Assembly (NCBI RefSeq): GCF_009301415.1
Contig: NZ_CP045072.1
Location: forward strand, 1,169,001-1,233,000
Origin: Paracoccus kondratievae
GTDB taxonomy: Bacteria; Pseudomonadota; Alphaproteobacteria; Rhodobacterales; Rhodobacteraceae
Reading direction: 5' to 3'
Length of the DNA: 64,000 nt
In this document: positions 27,828 to 37,116 of the stretch, piece by piece
Layout of the letters: each line of letters opens with the position of its first letter
Position numbering within the stretch: position 1 is the stretch's first letter
The notes under the pieces: model-generated
What the model was told of the DNA's origin: nothing
Databases searched by the model: none
Seen by the model: only the letters and a program-made list of their open reading frames with translations
Position numbers and translations under genes: made by a program

Positions 27828-29216
27828 TCAGGCGTTTTGCAGGCTGTGTTCGTCCCGGCTTTGCAAAACAGCCTTGTCGGTCTGGCCAAGGATCTGCGAG
27901 GTGACCGTGCCCGCCGTCATCGAACCCGAAACGTTCAGCGCCGTCCGGCCCATGTCGATCAGCGGTTCGACCGAGATCAGCAGCGCCACCAGCGTCACGG
28001 GCAGGCCCATGGCCGGCAGGACGATCAGCGCCGCCATGGTCGCACCCCCGCCGACCCCGGCTACCCCGGCCGAGGACAAGGTGACAATGGCCAAAAGCGT
28101 CATGATCCAGCCCGGATCAAGCGGGTTGATCCCGACTGTCGGCGCCACCATCACAGCCAGCATGGCCGGATAAAGCCCGGCGCAGCCGTTCTGGCCAATG
28201 GTCGCCCCGAATGACGCCGAGAACGAGGCGATCGTTTGCGGCACGCCCAAACGGCGGGTCTGGATCTCGACGTTCAGCGGGATGGTCGCGGCACTTGACC
28301 GGCTGGAAAAGGCAAAGGTCAGCGCCGGCACGATCTTGCGGAAAAACACCAGCGGGTTCACCCCGGTCAGGCTCAGCAGCACAGCATGCACGACGAACAT
28401 GATCCCCAGCCCCAGATAAGAGGCAACGACAAATTTGCCGAGGTTCAGGATGTCGCTGGCATTCGAGGTTGCCGCCATCTTGGTCATCAGGGCCATGACG
28501 CCATAGGGGGTCAGCACCATGATCAGCCGCACCAGCTGACCGATCCAGGCTTGCAGGATGTCGATCAGGTTCAGAAGGCTGCGTCCCTTTTCCTCGTCAC
28601 GGCGCACCAGGCGGATCGCGGCGACGCCAAGGAAGGCCGCAAAAACCACCACCGCGATGATCGAGGTCGGGTTCGCCCCGGTCAGATCAGCAAAGGGGTT
28701 CTTGGGGATAAAGGACAGCAGCAGCTGCGGCACCGTCAGGTCGGCAACTTTGGGCGCATAGTTCGTCTCAAGCGCCGCCAGCCGGGCGGTTTCGGCCGCA
28801 CCTTGCGTCAGCCCTTCGGCTGTCAGACCAAAGGCCAGCGCCATGACGACACCGACAAAGGCGGCGATCGCCGTGGTGATCAGAAGCGTGCCCAGCGTCA
28901 GGACCGAGATCCGCCCCAGCGCCGAGGCATCGTAAAGCCTCGACACCGCGCTGAGGATCGCGGCAAAGACCAGCGGCATCACCACCATCTGCAACAGCTG
29001 CACATAGCCGTTGCCGACCACGTTGATCCAGTCGATCGTGGTTTTCAGCACCGGTGCGCCGTTGCCATAGACAAGTTGCAGCCCGATCCCGAACAATGTG
29101 CCAAGGATAAGGCCGACAAAGACCCGCACCGACAGCGACAGCCGCCCGCCTTGCAGGCGGACCAGCACCACGATCAGCGCGGCAAAGATCAGTAGATTGA
29201 CAAGAACGGTTGCCAT
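27828..29216 (-). CDS. Dicarboxylate/amino-acid:cation symporter, L-cystine transporter type (TcyP-like)
   Basis: A 462-residue DAACS-family carrier with about eight to ten membrane segments. It contains the re-entrant serine-rich hairpin ([25 protein letters not shown]) and the Asn/Asp-rich tip ([11 protein letters not shown]), plus the [11 protein letters not shown] segment typical of the cystine branch TcyP/YdjN. It imports L-cystine with Na+ or H+. GGAGA precedes the ATG. It stands alone between a LysE-type exporter and an MFS gene. Confidence 0.88.
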   Translation of the reverse strand: MATVLVNLLIFAALIVVLVRLQGGRLSLSVRVFVGLILGTLFGIGLQLVYGNGAPVLKTTIDWINVVGNGYVQLLQMVVMPLVFAAILSAVSRLYDASALGRISVLTLGTLLITTAIAAFVGVVMALAFGLTAEGLTQGAAETARLAALETNYAPKVADLTVPQLLLSFIPKNPFADLTGANPTSIIAVVVFAAFLGVAAIRLVRRDEEKGRSLLNLIDILQAWIGQLVRLIMVLTPYGVMALMTKMAATSNASDILNLGKFVVASYLGLGIMFVVHAVLLSLTGVNPLVFFRKIVPALTFAFSSRSSAATIPLNVEIQTRRLGVPQTIASFSASFGATIGQNGCAGLYPAMLAVMVAPTVGINPLDPGWIMTLLAIVTLSSAGVAGVGGGATMAALIVLPAMGLPVTLVALLISVEPLIDMGRTALNVSGSMTAGTVTSQILGQTDKAVLQSRDEHSLQNA

Positions 29217-29598
29217 CGCGTGTCTCCGGCAATTTCAGATTGAGTCATCAAGCCATAACCGAACCGCAACGTATAGAGACGACCGTTGCAAAACGGTCCT
29301 GCGTTGCCGACATGTCCCTGTCGCGGCGGTCGTCCGGGCCGGATCCGGCAAGGGGGCAGCCATAGCCCGCCGCAGCACAATATTCAATCTGTTTTTGATT
29401 CTGTATATAGATATTGCAGATTATTACTTACTGCCCTGCCGGTTAATCTGCGCCCGCCGATGCCCTCTTTGAGATTTTTTCGCCCTATGGCTCGGCCCGT
29501 TTCCCGGTGATCCGGCCCATCGCAACAGCAAGGCAGGCCATGCACAAGCTTTCGCCCCAGATTGTCGCGCGCTTATTGCGCCAGCGGATGCATAGGCA
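29217..29598. other. Divergent promoter region between the cystine symporter and the MFS gene
   Basis: About 380 bp without a convincing gene. The middle (29380-29450) is strongly AT-rich and probably carries both promoters. A 20-codon frame (ATG 29540) ends in ATGA overlapping the MFS start; it could couple translation but has no other support. Confidence 0.45.
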
Positions 29599-30825
29599 AT
29601 GACCAAAGACCGGAACGCAACCCTGCGACTGCTTATCGTGGTGGCATTGGTCGGGCTGGCGTTACGGCCCTTTCTGACCGGCGTCGGCCCCGTGACCGCG
29701 CCGATGCGGGCCGAAACCGGCCTGTCCCTGCAGGGACTGTCGGCGCTGACACTGGTGCCGATCCTGCTGATGGGCGCGGGGGCGTTCTTTGGTCCGGCCA
29801 TACTGGCAAGGCTGGGGGCGAAACGCGCCACCGTTCTTGCGCTGGTCATTCTGGGCTTCGGTTCCGGGCTGCGGCTGGTGGCCCATTCGACCTTTGACCT
29901 TCTTGGCTCGGCAGTGCTGCTTGGCCTTGGCGCGGCGGGCGCGCAGGCTGCCTTTCCCGCCATCATCAAACGCGAATTCCAACAGGGGCTGAACCTCGCC
30001 ATGGGGCTTTACGCCTCGATGATGATGGGCGGCGGCGCATTTGGCGCACAGGCCGCGCCGCTGATCGCGGCATGGTCTGGCAGCTGGAGGCTGGCGCTTG
30101 GCTGGCTTGCCGTGCCCGCCCTGATGACAGCCCTGCTGGCCGCGCTTGTCCTGCCGTCCGAAAAGCGCCAACCGCGAGAGGGTCGCCAACGGCTGGCCCA
30201 TTGGTTGCGCCTGCCCCGGGTCTGGCTGCTTATGGCCTGTTTCGGGCTTATCAACGGGGGATACTCATCCTCGGTCGCGTGGATTTCGCCTACCTTTCAG
30301 GAACTAGGCTGGTCAGCCGGGGCAAGTGGCGGACTGCTCGCCCTGCTTGCCGTCGGACAGGCAGTTTCGGCGCTGCTGATCCCGGCACTCGCCAACCGCT
30401 CACGCGACCACAGGCCGTGGCTGGCGCTTTGCCTTGCAATGCAGATCATCGGCTTTGCCATGCTGATCCTGCGCCCCGAGGCCGCGCCGCACATGGTCAC
30501 CTTTATGCTGGGCGCGGGGCTTGGCGGGTGTTTCTCGCTGATGATGATTGTCGCGCTGGACCATCTGCCTGGTCCGGCCGAGGCCGGAACGTTGGCAGCC
30601 CTGATGCAGGGCGGAGGCTTTCTGCTCGCCGCGCTGCCACCATGGGTGCTGGCCCTGCTGCATGATTTGACGGGCAGCTTCACCGCTGGCTGGGCGCTGC
30701 ATCTTGCCGCTGTGCTGGTGGTGTCGGTGCTGATCCTTGCCCTGTCGCCCGCAGACTATGGCAAGGCCATGCAGCGCCTTGACGTTCCGGCCGGCCCCGC
30801 CGGGGATGCCGCGCCCGCCGAATAA
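29599..30825 (+). CDS. MFS transporter (CynX/NimT-like)
   Basis: A 408-residue major-facilitator protein with 12 predicted helices. The early motif LRPFLTGVGPVTAPM is characteristic of the CynX/NimT (cyanate permease, nitroimidazole resistance) branch. An intracellular loop at about 185-205 is rich in basic residues. Substrate cannot be told from sequence. The GlcG/HbpS-like gene follows after 24 nt and may be co-transcribed. Confidence 0.85.
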   Translation: MTKDRNATLRLLIVVALVGLALRPFLTGVGPVTAPMRAETGLSLQGLSALTLVPILLMGAGAFFGPAILARLGAKRATVLALVILGFGSGLRLVAHSTFDLLGSAVLLGLGAAGAQAAFPAIIKREFQQGLNLAMGLYASMMMGGGAFGAQAAPLIAAWSGSWRLALGWLAVPALMTALLAALVLPSEKRQPREGRQRLAHWLRLPRVWLLMACFGLINGGYSSSVAWISPTFQELGWSAGASGGLLALLAVGQAVSALLIPALANRSRDHRPWLALCLAMQIIGFAMLILRPEAAPHMVTFMLGAGLGGCFSLMMIVALDHLPGPAEAGTLAALMQGGGFLLAALPPWVLALLHDLTGSFTAGWALHLAAVLVVSVLILALSPADYGKAMQRLDVPAGPAGDAAPAE

Positions 30826-30849
30826 AAGTTTCAACAGGAGGAGAAACCC

Positions 30850-31275
30850 ATGCAAACCATCACCAGGCTGGATCAAGCCGACGCGCGCCTGCTTGTCGAA
30901 GGGGCCGAGGCCCATGCCCGCACCATCGGCGTCCCCATGTGCATCGCCGTCACCGATGAAAGCGGCCAGCTTTTGGCTTTTTCGCGCATGGACGGGGGCA
31001 AGGTGACATCAGCCACCATTGCCGTAGACAAGGCCTTTACTGCCGCAGCGGCTCGTAAAGCCACCCATGAATATGGCGCAGCCAGCCAGCCCGGCGCGCC
31101 AGCCTGGGGCATTTTCTCGGCTATCGGCGGGCGGCTGACGGTCGTGGGCGGTGGGCTGCCAGTTGAACACGAAGGCCAGACGGTCGGCGGGATCGGCGTA
31201 TCATCAGGGACGCCCGATCAGGATCAGTCTGTCGCCCAGGCCGGTATCGACCACTGGCGGGCCCATCGCGCCTAA
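30850..31275 (+). CDS. GlcG/HbpS-like (haem-degrading domain) protein
   Basis: A 141-residue protein of the GlcG/HbpS fold. Signatures are VPMCIAVTDESGQLLAFSRMDG, KAFTAAAARKAT and GGLPVEHEGQTVGGIGVSSGTP. Family members bind haem or act as unassigned accessories in glycolate, propanediol and similar operons. A strong AGGAGG precedes the ATG. Its neighbour is the MFS transporter, so an accessory role in use of that substrate is possible but not demonstrated. Confidence 0.85.
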   Translation: MQTITRLDQADARLLVEGAEAHARTIGVPMCIAVTDESGQLLAFSRMDGGKVTSATIAVDKAFTAAAARKATHEYGAASQPGAPAWGIFSAIGGRLTVVGGGLPVEHEGQTVGGIGVSSGTPDQDQSVAQAGIDHWRAHRA

Positions 31276-31287
31276 GGTTGTGGAAAC

Positions 31288-31323
31288 GCATCCGCCACGA
31301 CCCTGCAGGATCGGGGCGGATGC
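31288..31323. terminator. Hairpin between convergent genes, possible bidirectional terminator
   Basis: GCATCCGCC pairs with GGCGGATGC (31315-31323) around an inner CCTGCAGG palindrome. It sits between the GlcG-like stop (31275) and the helicase stop (31334). There is no long T-run on either side, so intrinsic termination is only possible. Confidence 0.45.
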
Positions 31324-31333
31324 AGGTTCGGTC

Positions 31334-33406
31334 CTAGCGCGGGCCGGGCTTACCCGAACGGGTCCCGGGCTTCGGACGGGCACGGAAGGGCTTATCTTCC
31401 CCCTTGCCCTGCCAGCCACCCTCGGCGCGGTGCGAGCGGAAACCGGCGGCGCGTCTGGGCCGTCCCTCGGCGCCGTCATCGCGGGCCGATCCGCCATGAG
31501 ACTTGAAGCCCGCCGATTTTGAGCCAGCCTTGGGACCGGGTTTCGCGGAGGTCTTATGAGCCAGCTTCTTTTCACTGCTCCAGCGTGCCTTGCGCGGTGC
31601 CTCGGCTGCCTCGGCCTGCGGCGCAGGCGCATTGCGCGTAACTGGCTCTGACGCGACAGGTTCAGGACGAAGCGGCGGTTTTGCCCCGGCCTTAGCCTTG
31701 GCACGCGGGCGCAGTTCCTGCGGCTCGGCGTAGGGAGCGCGGGGGGAATGTGCCCGTTCTGGTCCTCGTTCCTGGCTGCGATCCTGTCCACGGTGCGGCT
31801 TTTTCACCCGGGCAGCAGGAGCATCGAAAACCGGCTCGCCCTCAATGCGGCGCATGGTCAGGCCGGGCTCAAGTTCGGTCCGTTCGCCAAAATTATCGGC
31901 GACAGCTGCCGCGATTTGTACAAAGGTCTGTTCGGTCTTGACCCGGATCGCGCCAATCGCGTCACGGGTGATATCCCCGGCCTCGCAGATCTTGGGCAAC
32001 AACCAGCGCGCCTCGGCCCGACCGGAATGGCCGACCGAAAGCAGGAACCATACCGCCGGGCCAAACTCTCCACGCTCCCGCGGGGCCGAAGGCGCCGGCA
32101 CGACGTTTTCCGACAGTTCCTCGGGCGCCGGACGCCCTTCGCGCCACAGTCTCACAAAGGCCGAGGCAACCTGTTCCGCACCAAACCGGTCAAGCAGCGC
32201 AGAGGCCAGCGCGGCCTCGTCGCCCGGCGCTTCGCCCAGCGCGGGATGATCCGTCATCCGCTCATCATCGCGCGCCTGCACTTCCTCGGCCGAAGGGGCC
32301 TTGCCCCATTCCGCGACCAGCCGCGCACGCTGCAACAGCCGCTGAGCGCGCTTGTATTCCGAAGACGGCACGATCAGCACCGAGGTCCCCTTGGCCCCTG
32401 CCCGTCCGGTCCGGCCCGAACGATGCAAAAGCGTGTCCGGGTTGGTTGGCAGATCGGCATGAATCACCAGTTCAAGCCCCGGCAGGTCGATGCCGCGCGC
32501 GGCAACATCGGTAGCGATACAGACCCGCGCCCGCCCGTCACGCAGCGCCTGCAAGGCGTGGCTGCGTTCCTGCTGGGACAGCTCGCCCGACAGTGCCACG
32601 ACCTTGAAGCCGCGATTGCCCATCCGCGCCAGCAGATGGTTCACATTAGCCCGGGTCTTGCAAAAGATGATCGCGCGGCTCGCCTCATAATAGCGCAGCG
32701 TGTTAAAGATCGCGTGCTCACGGTCGCGAGCCGCCACGGACAGGGCGCGATATTCGATATCGCCGTGCTGGCGCGCCTCGCCCATGGCCTGAATACGCAG
32801 CGCGTCGCGCTGGAAATCGCGCGCAAGCTGTTCAATAGCCGGAGGCACGGTTGCCGAAAACAGCAGCGTGCGGCGGCTGGCCGGCGCGCTGCCCAGGATA
32901 AATTCCAGGTCCTCGCGAAAGCCGAGGTCCAGCATCTCATCGGCCTCGTCCAGAACGCAGGCGGCAAGTCCGCTCAGATCCAGCGACCCGCGTTCGATAT
33001 GATCGCGCAGGCGGCCGGGCGTGCCGACGACGATATGCGCGCCACGCTCAAGCGCCCGGCGCTCGGTGCGGTAATCCATCCCGCCAACGCAAGTGGCGAT
33101 CCGCGCCCCGGCCTGGGCATAAAGCCAGCCAAGTTCGCGCGCCACCTGCAAGGCCAGTTCACGCGTGGGGGCAATCGCCAAAGCCAACGGCTGGCTGACA
33201 TCGGGAAGGCTGTCGCCGTCAAGAATATCGCCCGCCATGGCAAGGCCAAAGGCCACGGTCTTGCCCGACCCGGTCTGGGCCGAGACCAGCACATCGCGTC
33301 CCCGCGCCTCGGGCTCAAGCGCCGCTTGTTGTACAGAGGTAAGGCTGGCATAGCCCTTGGCCGCCAGCGCCGCGGCCAGAGGCGCGGCAATATCATGTTC
33401 GTTCAT
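31334..33406 (-). CDS. DEAD-box RNA helicase with DbpA-like RNA-binding domain and basic tail
   Basis: A 690-residue protein. The helicase core occupies about residues 1-370: Q-motif region, SAQTGSGKT, PTREL, DEAD (VLDEADEMLDLGF), SAT, and HRSGRTGRAG. A segment around 445-550 (FGPAVWFLLSVGHSGRAEARWLLPKICEAG) matches the DbpA RNA-binding domain. The last 130 residues are Lys/Arg/Pro/Gly-rich and low in complexity. Such helicases act in ribosome assembly and cold adaptation. I start at the ATG at 33406, where family homology begins; the frame is open further upstream. Confidence 0.9.
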   Translation of the reverse strand: MNEHDIAAPLAAALAAKGYASLTSVQQAALEPEARGRDVLVSAQTGSGKTVAFGLAMAGDILDGDSLPDVSQPLALAIAPTRELALQVARELGWLYAQAGARIATCVGGMDYRTERRALERGAHIVVGTPGRLRDHIERGSLDLSGLAACVLDEADEMLDLGFREDLEFILGSAPASRRTLLFSATVPPAIEQLARDFQRDALRIQAMGEARQHGDIEYRALSVAARDREHAIFNTLRYYEASRAIIFCKTRANVNHLLARMGNRGFKVVALSGELSQQERSHALQALRDGRARVCIATDVAARGIDLPGLELVIHADLPTNPDTLLHRSGRTGRAGAKGTSVLIVPSSEYKRAQRLLQRARLVAEWGKAPSAEEVQARDDERMTDHPALGEAPGDEAALASALLDRFGAEQVASAFVRLWREGRPAPEELSENVVPAPSAPRERGEFGPAVWFLLSVGHSGRAEARWLLPKICEAGDITRDAIGAIRVKTEQTFVQIAAAVADNFGERTELEPGLTMRRIEGEPVFDAPAARVKKPHRGQDRSQERGPERAHSPRAPYAEPQELRPRAKAKAGAKPPLRPEPVASEPVTRNAPAPQAEAAEAPRKARWSSEKKLAHKTSAKPGPKAGSKSAGFKSHGGSARDDGAEGRPRRAAGFRSHRAEGGWQGKGEDKPFRARPKPGTRSGKPGPR

Positions 33407-33571
33407 CTTCTTCGCCAGAAAGGGGATGCGCAGCATCCGGGTGAAAGGCACCATCCCCTTTGCGGTCAGACCCCAGCCTTGGGTCGCCGGCCCGGAATGC
33501 AGAGCCAAGCTGCCCCCATAGCCGCCCCTGCCCCGCAAGTCAAAGCGAAACTCGGAAGCCGGTCTTTGACG

Positions 33572-34492
33572 TCAGGGCAGCGGCGGCTCTTTTTGGGTCG
33601 GCACACCCGGGTCGTGACCAAGACAGCGACGCACCTCGGTCAGAAACAGTTGCAGTGCCGGAACCGGGTCGCGATGGTGATAGACGATATAGACCTCGGA
33701 CACCGGGGGGTTGGGCCGGATCGGCAGAAATGTCAGCGGCCCGGCCGTCAGCCGTGCAATTCCCGCCGGCACGATGCTGACACCAAAGCCCGCAACGATC
33801 AGGCTGGGGATTGATTGCGCGTCAACGACCTGTTGCGAAACCTGTGGCCGATAGCCCGAAGCGATGATGCAGGACATGACATAGGCCGCGAAATCCGAGC
33901 TTTCGGGTCGCAGCACCACATGCTGATCCTCGCGCAGATCGTCGATCGACACACAGGTGCGTCCGGCCAGCCTATGGTCGCTGCGCACCAGCGCCATCAT
34001 CTCTTCCCGCCAGCCGTATTCATAGGCCAGCTCATCATCACGCGGCACCGAGCGGTTAAAGCTGACATCCGTGCGCCGGCTCAAAACCTCGGTCAATTGA
34101 GTCGCCGGCGTCTGCTCATGAACACGCAACGTGATTCGTGGATGCAGGCGCGCAAACTGGGCCAGAAGCTCGGACAGGCCGCCGCGTAAAATCGAACCAG
34201 TTGCCCCGATTTCCAGCAATCCGTCCTGGCCGCGTTGAATTTCCCGGATCTCATGCAGGCTGCGTTCATATTGATCCAGCATGTTGCGCGCACGCGGCAG
34301 AAACAGCTCTCCGGCACGTGTAAGCGCCACCTTGCGGCTGGTGCGGCTGATGAGCTCGGCGCCAACTTCACGCTCAAGTGTCTGAAGTTGCGTGCTTAAT
34401 GGCGGCTGCGACATGTTCAGCCTACGGGCTGCCCGGGTAAAGTTCAGCTCTTCGGCCAGAACGACAAAGCAGCGGAGTTGGCGCATTCTCAT
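33572..34492 (-). CDS. LysR-family regulator divergent from dctA
   Basis: A 306-residue LysR protein with N-terminal helix-turn-helix (AARRLNMSQPPLSTQLQTLEREVG) and an effector domain of the BenM/CatR-like type. It starts 177 nt from dctA on the opposite strand, so control of C4-dicarboxylate or aromatic-derived acid uptake is likely (inference). A dyad in the gap supports this. Confidence 0.85.
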   Translation of the reverse strand: MRMRQLRCFVVLAEELNFTRAARRLNMSQPPLSTQLQTLEREVGAELISRTSRKVALTRAGELFLPRARNMLDQYERSLHEIREIQRGQDGLLEIGATGSILRGGLSELLAQFARLHPRITLRVHEQTPATQLTEVLSRRTDVSFNRSVPRDDELAYEYGWREEMMALVRSDHRLAGRTCVSIDDLREDQHVVLRPESSDFAAYVMSCIIASGYRPQVSQQVVDAQSIPSLIVAGFGVSIVPAGIARLTAGPLTFLPIRPNPPVSEVYIVYHHRDPVPALQLFLTEVRRCLGHDPGVPTQKEPPLP

Positions 34493-34511
34493 AGCGTCAC
34501 CGTATAGATCA

Positions 34512-34529
34512 CTAATAAATCAATATTAG
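34512..34529. promoter_or_regulatory. Perfect dyad CTAATA-N6-TATTAG in the LysR/dctA gap
   Basis: A perfect inverted repeat with 6-bp arms begins 20 nt upstream of the LysR start and about 140 nt upstream of dctA, and is AT-rich compared with its surroundings. It is a good candidate operator for the adjacent LysR protein. Confidence 0.45.
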
Positions 34530-34668
34530 ACACGGATGTGACATTCGCCAACTATTGATCAAATAGGGGGCCTGTCTCGGCCTGCATGTTGCCCGATGCG
34601 AGTGAGGACGCATCCGGCATGTGCTGGCCGCGGCGCACCTCTTCCGTCACAGGGGGGAACGGAAACAC

Positions 34669-35988
34669 ATGCCAAAATGGTCCAGGTCCTTGTTTGGACA
34701 GGTTTGCGTGGCGCTGGTGCTGGGGGTCATCGCCGGCTTTTTCGCGCCTGAATTCGCAGCCAAGATGAAGCCGCTCGGGGACGGGTTCATCAAACTTATC
34801 AAGATGCTGATCCCCGTCATCGTCTTTTGCGTCGTCGTGCATGGCATCGCCAGCGCGGGTGACCTGAAAAAAGTCGGCAAGGTCGGCATTCGCGCCATCA
34901 TCTATTTCGAGGTCATCACCACGATCGCTCTCGCCCTTGGCATCGCGATTGCCTACCTCTTTGGTCCCGGTCACGGGATGAACATAGATGTGACCCAGCT
35001 CGACGCCTCGGCCCTGTCGTCCTATGTCGACCGCGCCAATGAAGTCAGCAGCGGCGGCACGGTCGAATTCCTGATGAAGCTGATCCCGACCACGATGGTC
35101 AGCGGCTTTGCTCAGGGCGACGTACTGCAGGTGCTGCTGGTCGCCGTGCTGTTTGGCTGCGCGCTGTCGCTGGTTGGCGAACGTGGCAAGCCGCTTTTGC
35201 ACATGATCGAACTGACGGGCGACGTGACCTTCAAGATCATGGGCTTTATCGTCCGTCTAGCCCCGATCGGTGTCTTTGGCGCCATCGCCTTTACGGTCGG
35301 CAAATACGGCATCAGTTCACTGGCACAGCTGGGTTATCTGGTCGGGCTGTTCTACGTCACCATCGCCATCTTTGTCTTTGTCGTCCTGGGTTTCGTGATG
35401 CGCATGGCCGGGTTCAGCATCATCAAGCTGATCCGCTACCTGCGCACCGAGGTCAGCATCGTTGCCGGCACCGCATCAAGCGACTCGGTCCTGCCCCAGA
35501 CCATGCGCAAGCTGGAAAAGCTGGGCATCAAGGACTCGACCGTGGGTCTGGTGGTGCCGACGGGTTACTCGTTCAACCTTGACGCCTTCTCGATCTACCT
35601 GACGCTGGCAGCGGTCTTTATCGCCCAGGCGACCAACACGCCGCTGTCCACCACGGACCTGCTGGCTATTCTGGGCGTGGCACTGATCACCTCCAAGGGG
35701 GCGCATGGGGTGCCGGGTTCGGCTATCGTGATCCTGGCTGCAACGCTGGCCGCGATCCCCGCGATCCCCGCCATCGGTCTGGTGCTGGTGCTGTCGGTGG
35801 ACTGGTTCATGGGCATCGCCCGTGCGCTGGGGAACTATCTGGGCAACTGCGTCGCCACCGTGGTCGTCGCATCCTGGGTGGGCGATATCGACCGCGACCG
35901 CGCCCGCCGCATCCTGGATGGCGAAGATATCTCAGAGCCGGATCTGCTGGACGAAGATGCACCCATGACCCAGCTGCAGCACGGCTGA
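34669..35988 (+). CDS. dctA: C4-dicarboxylate/H+ symporter
   Basis: A 439-residue DAACS carrier of the DctA branch: start MPKWSRSLFGQVCVALVLG, LIKMLIPVIVFCVVVHGIA, serine-rich GTASSDSVLPQTM hairpin and VVPTGYSFNLDAFSIYLTLA. It imports succinate, fumarate and malate. ATG 34669 is preceded by AGGGGGGAA. It ends at a pair of strong hairpins. There is no linked dctBD two-component pair; the divergent LysR may take that role. Confidence 0.93.
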   Translation: MPKWSRSLFGQVCVALVLGVIAGFFAPEFAAKMKPLGDGFIKLIKMLIPVIVFCVVVHGIASAGDLKKVGKVGIRAIIYFEVITTIALALGIAIAYLFGPGHGMNIDVTQLDASALSSYVDRANEVSSGGTVEFLMKLIPTTMVSGFAQGDVLQVLLVAVLFGCALSLVGERGKPLLHMIELTGDVTFKIMGFIVRLAPIGVFGAIAFTVGKYGISSLAQLGYLVGLFYVTIAIFVFVVLGFVMRMAGFSIIKLIRYLRTEVSIVAGTASSDSVLPQTMRKLEKLGIKDSTVGLVVPTGYSFNLDAFSIYLTLAAVFIAQATNTPLSTTDLLAILGVALITSKGAHGVPGSAIVILAATLAAIPAIPAIGLVLVLSVDWFMGIARALGNYLGNCVATVVVASWVGDIDRDRARRILDGEDISEPDLLDEDAPMTQLQHG

Positions 35989-36001
35989 CGAGGTCCCTCG
36001 C

Positions 36002-36042
36002 AGGGCTGACCGGGGCCCGCGTGACAAGACCCGGTCAGCCCT
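36002..36042. repeat. Perfect 13-bp inverted repeat downstream of dctA
   Basis: AGGGCTGACCGGG (36002-36014) pairs exactly with CCCGGTCAGCCCT (36030-36042) across a 15-nt loop, starting 14 nt after the dctA stop. No T-run follows. It probably protects or pauses the transcript just before the true terminator 11 nt on. Confidence 0.75.
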
Positions 36043-36053
36043 GCCGAGACGAC

Positions 36054-36093
36054 GGCCTGCGCCCTCCCTCCCGATGGCGCAGGCCCTTTTTTT
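36054..36093 (+). terminator. Rho-independent terminator of dctA
   Basis: GGCCTGCGCC (36054-36063) pairs with GGCGCAGGCC (36076-36085) over a 12-nt loop and is followed by C and seven T residues. It closes the dctA unit just before the convergent LysR gene. Confidence 0.88.
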
Positions 36094-36111
36094 ATGTCGG
36101 CAAGGCCTGCC

Positions 36112-37014
36112 TCAGGGCAGCCCGGTCACGAAACCCTCATCCGTCAGAATATCAATCAACGCCTGCACTGCACGGGTGCGATAGCGCCGCGGATTGGTTA
36201 ACAACGCAAATGGCCTCTCGGCCCCCGTCAGCGGCTGGGTAATGATCCAGCCCGATGCCTCCGGTCGTGCCACCGCCCGCTGAGACAGTGCCGCAAGGCA
36301 TCGGCTGGAGGCAACCGCGCTCAGCACTGCCTCGTTCGAGGGTAACTCCAGCGCCACCGGCAGCGCCGCAACAGACAGGCCCTGCTCAGTCAGCCAGACC
36401 TCGAACTCGGATCGTGTACCTGATCCCGGTTCGCGCAAAATCCAGCTTTGCGTGGTAAGCTCGGCCACCGGCACCGCCTCGCGCCCGGCCCAGGGATGGG
36501 TGGCGGCCATAATCAGGACCAGCCGATCTCGTGCCACCACCTGCCGATGCAGATCGCCGTGACTGACCGCGCCTTCGACCAGACCCAGATCAGCGCCCCC
36601 CTCTTGCACCGCATCAGCGACCTGAGTGGTATTGCTGACCGTCAGGCGCAGCTCGATCCCAGGATGCATCTCGCGCAGCGCGACCAGCCGCGACGGCAGC
36701 CAATAGCTCGCCACGGTCTGGCTGGAGTGCACCCGCAACCGGCCGCGCGGCTCACGCGCCAGATCCTCCAGCACCATCTCGGCGGTCTCGGCGCGGTCCA
36801 GCACCGCGCGGGCCTCGGTCATAAAGGCGGCGCCGGTGTCAGTCAGCACGATCCGCCGCCCGATCCGGTCAAAAAAGCGTACACCATGCCGGGCCTCAAG
36901 CGCCGAAATCGCTGCGCTGACCGCTGATTGCGTCAAGTTCAGCGCCTCGGCAGCACGGGTGACATGCTGACGTTCGGCCACGGCCAGAAAGATACGAAGC
37001 TGCTCAAGGGTCAT
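36112..37014 (-). CDS. LysR-family regulator divergent from the YeiH-family exporter
   Basis: A 300-residue LysR protein of the CysB/CbbR/YeiE-like group: helix-turn-helix AAEALNLTQSAVSAAISALEARHG, then HSSQTVASYWLPSRL typical of this branch. YeiE-type regulators are usually found divergent from a YeiH-family membrane protein, exactly as here (102 nt between starts). The gap contains ATAAGAATTAT (37024-37034), a short AT dyad that may be its site. Confidence 0.87.
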   Translation of the reverse strand: MTLEQLRIFLAVAERQHVTRAAEALNLTQSAVSAAISALEARHGVRFFDRIGRRIVLTDTGAAFMTEARAVLDRAETAEMVLEDLAREPRGRLRVHSSQTVASYWLPSRLVALREMHPGIELRLTVSNTTQVADAVQEGGADLGLVEGAVSHGDLHRQVVARDRLVLIMAATHPWAGREAVPVAELTTQSWILREPGSGTRSEFEVWLTEQGLSVAALPVALELPSNEAVLSAVASSRCLAALSQRAVARPEASGWIITQPLTGAERPFALLTNPRRYRTRAVQALIDILTDEGFVTGLP

Positions 37015-37116
37015 GCTTGATTAATAAGAATTATCGAACAATATGGCAAATATAATGCGATAGATTGAACAGTAGTCAGGGACCATGTTCCGCCTTGAAG
37101 ATAGAAAGGTACGAAC

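Noticed and set aside
29540..29602. 20-codon frame overlapping the MFS start by ATGA, possible leader peptide
   Set aside because: Weak ribosome site, no run of regulatory codons and no attenuator hairpin; could occur by chance.
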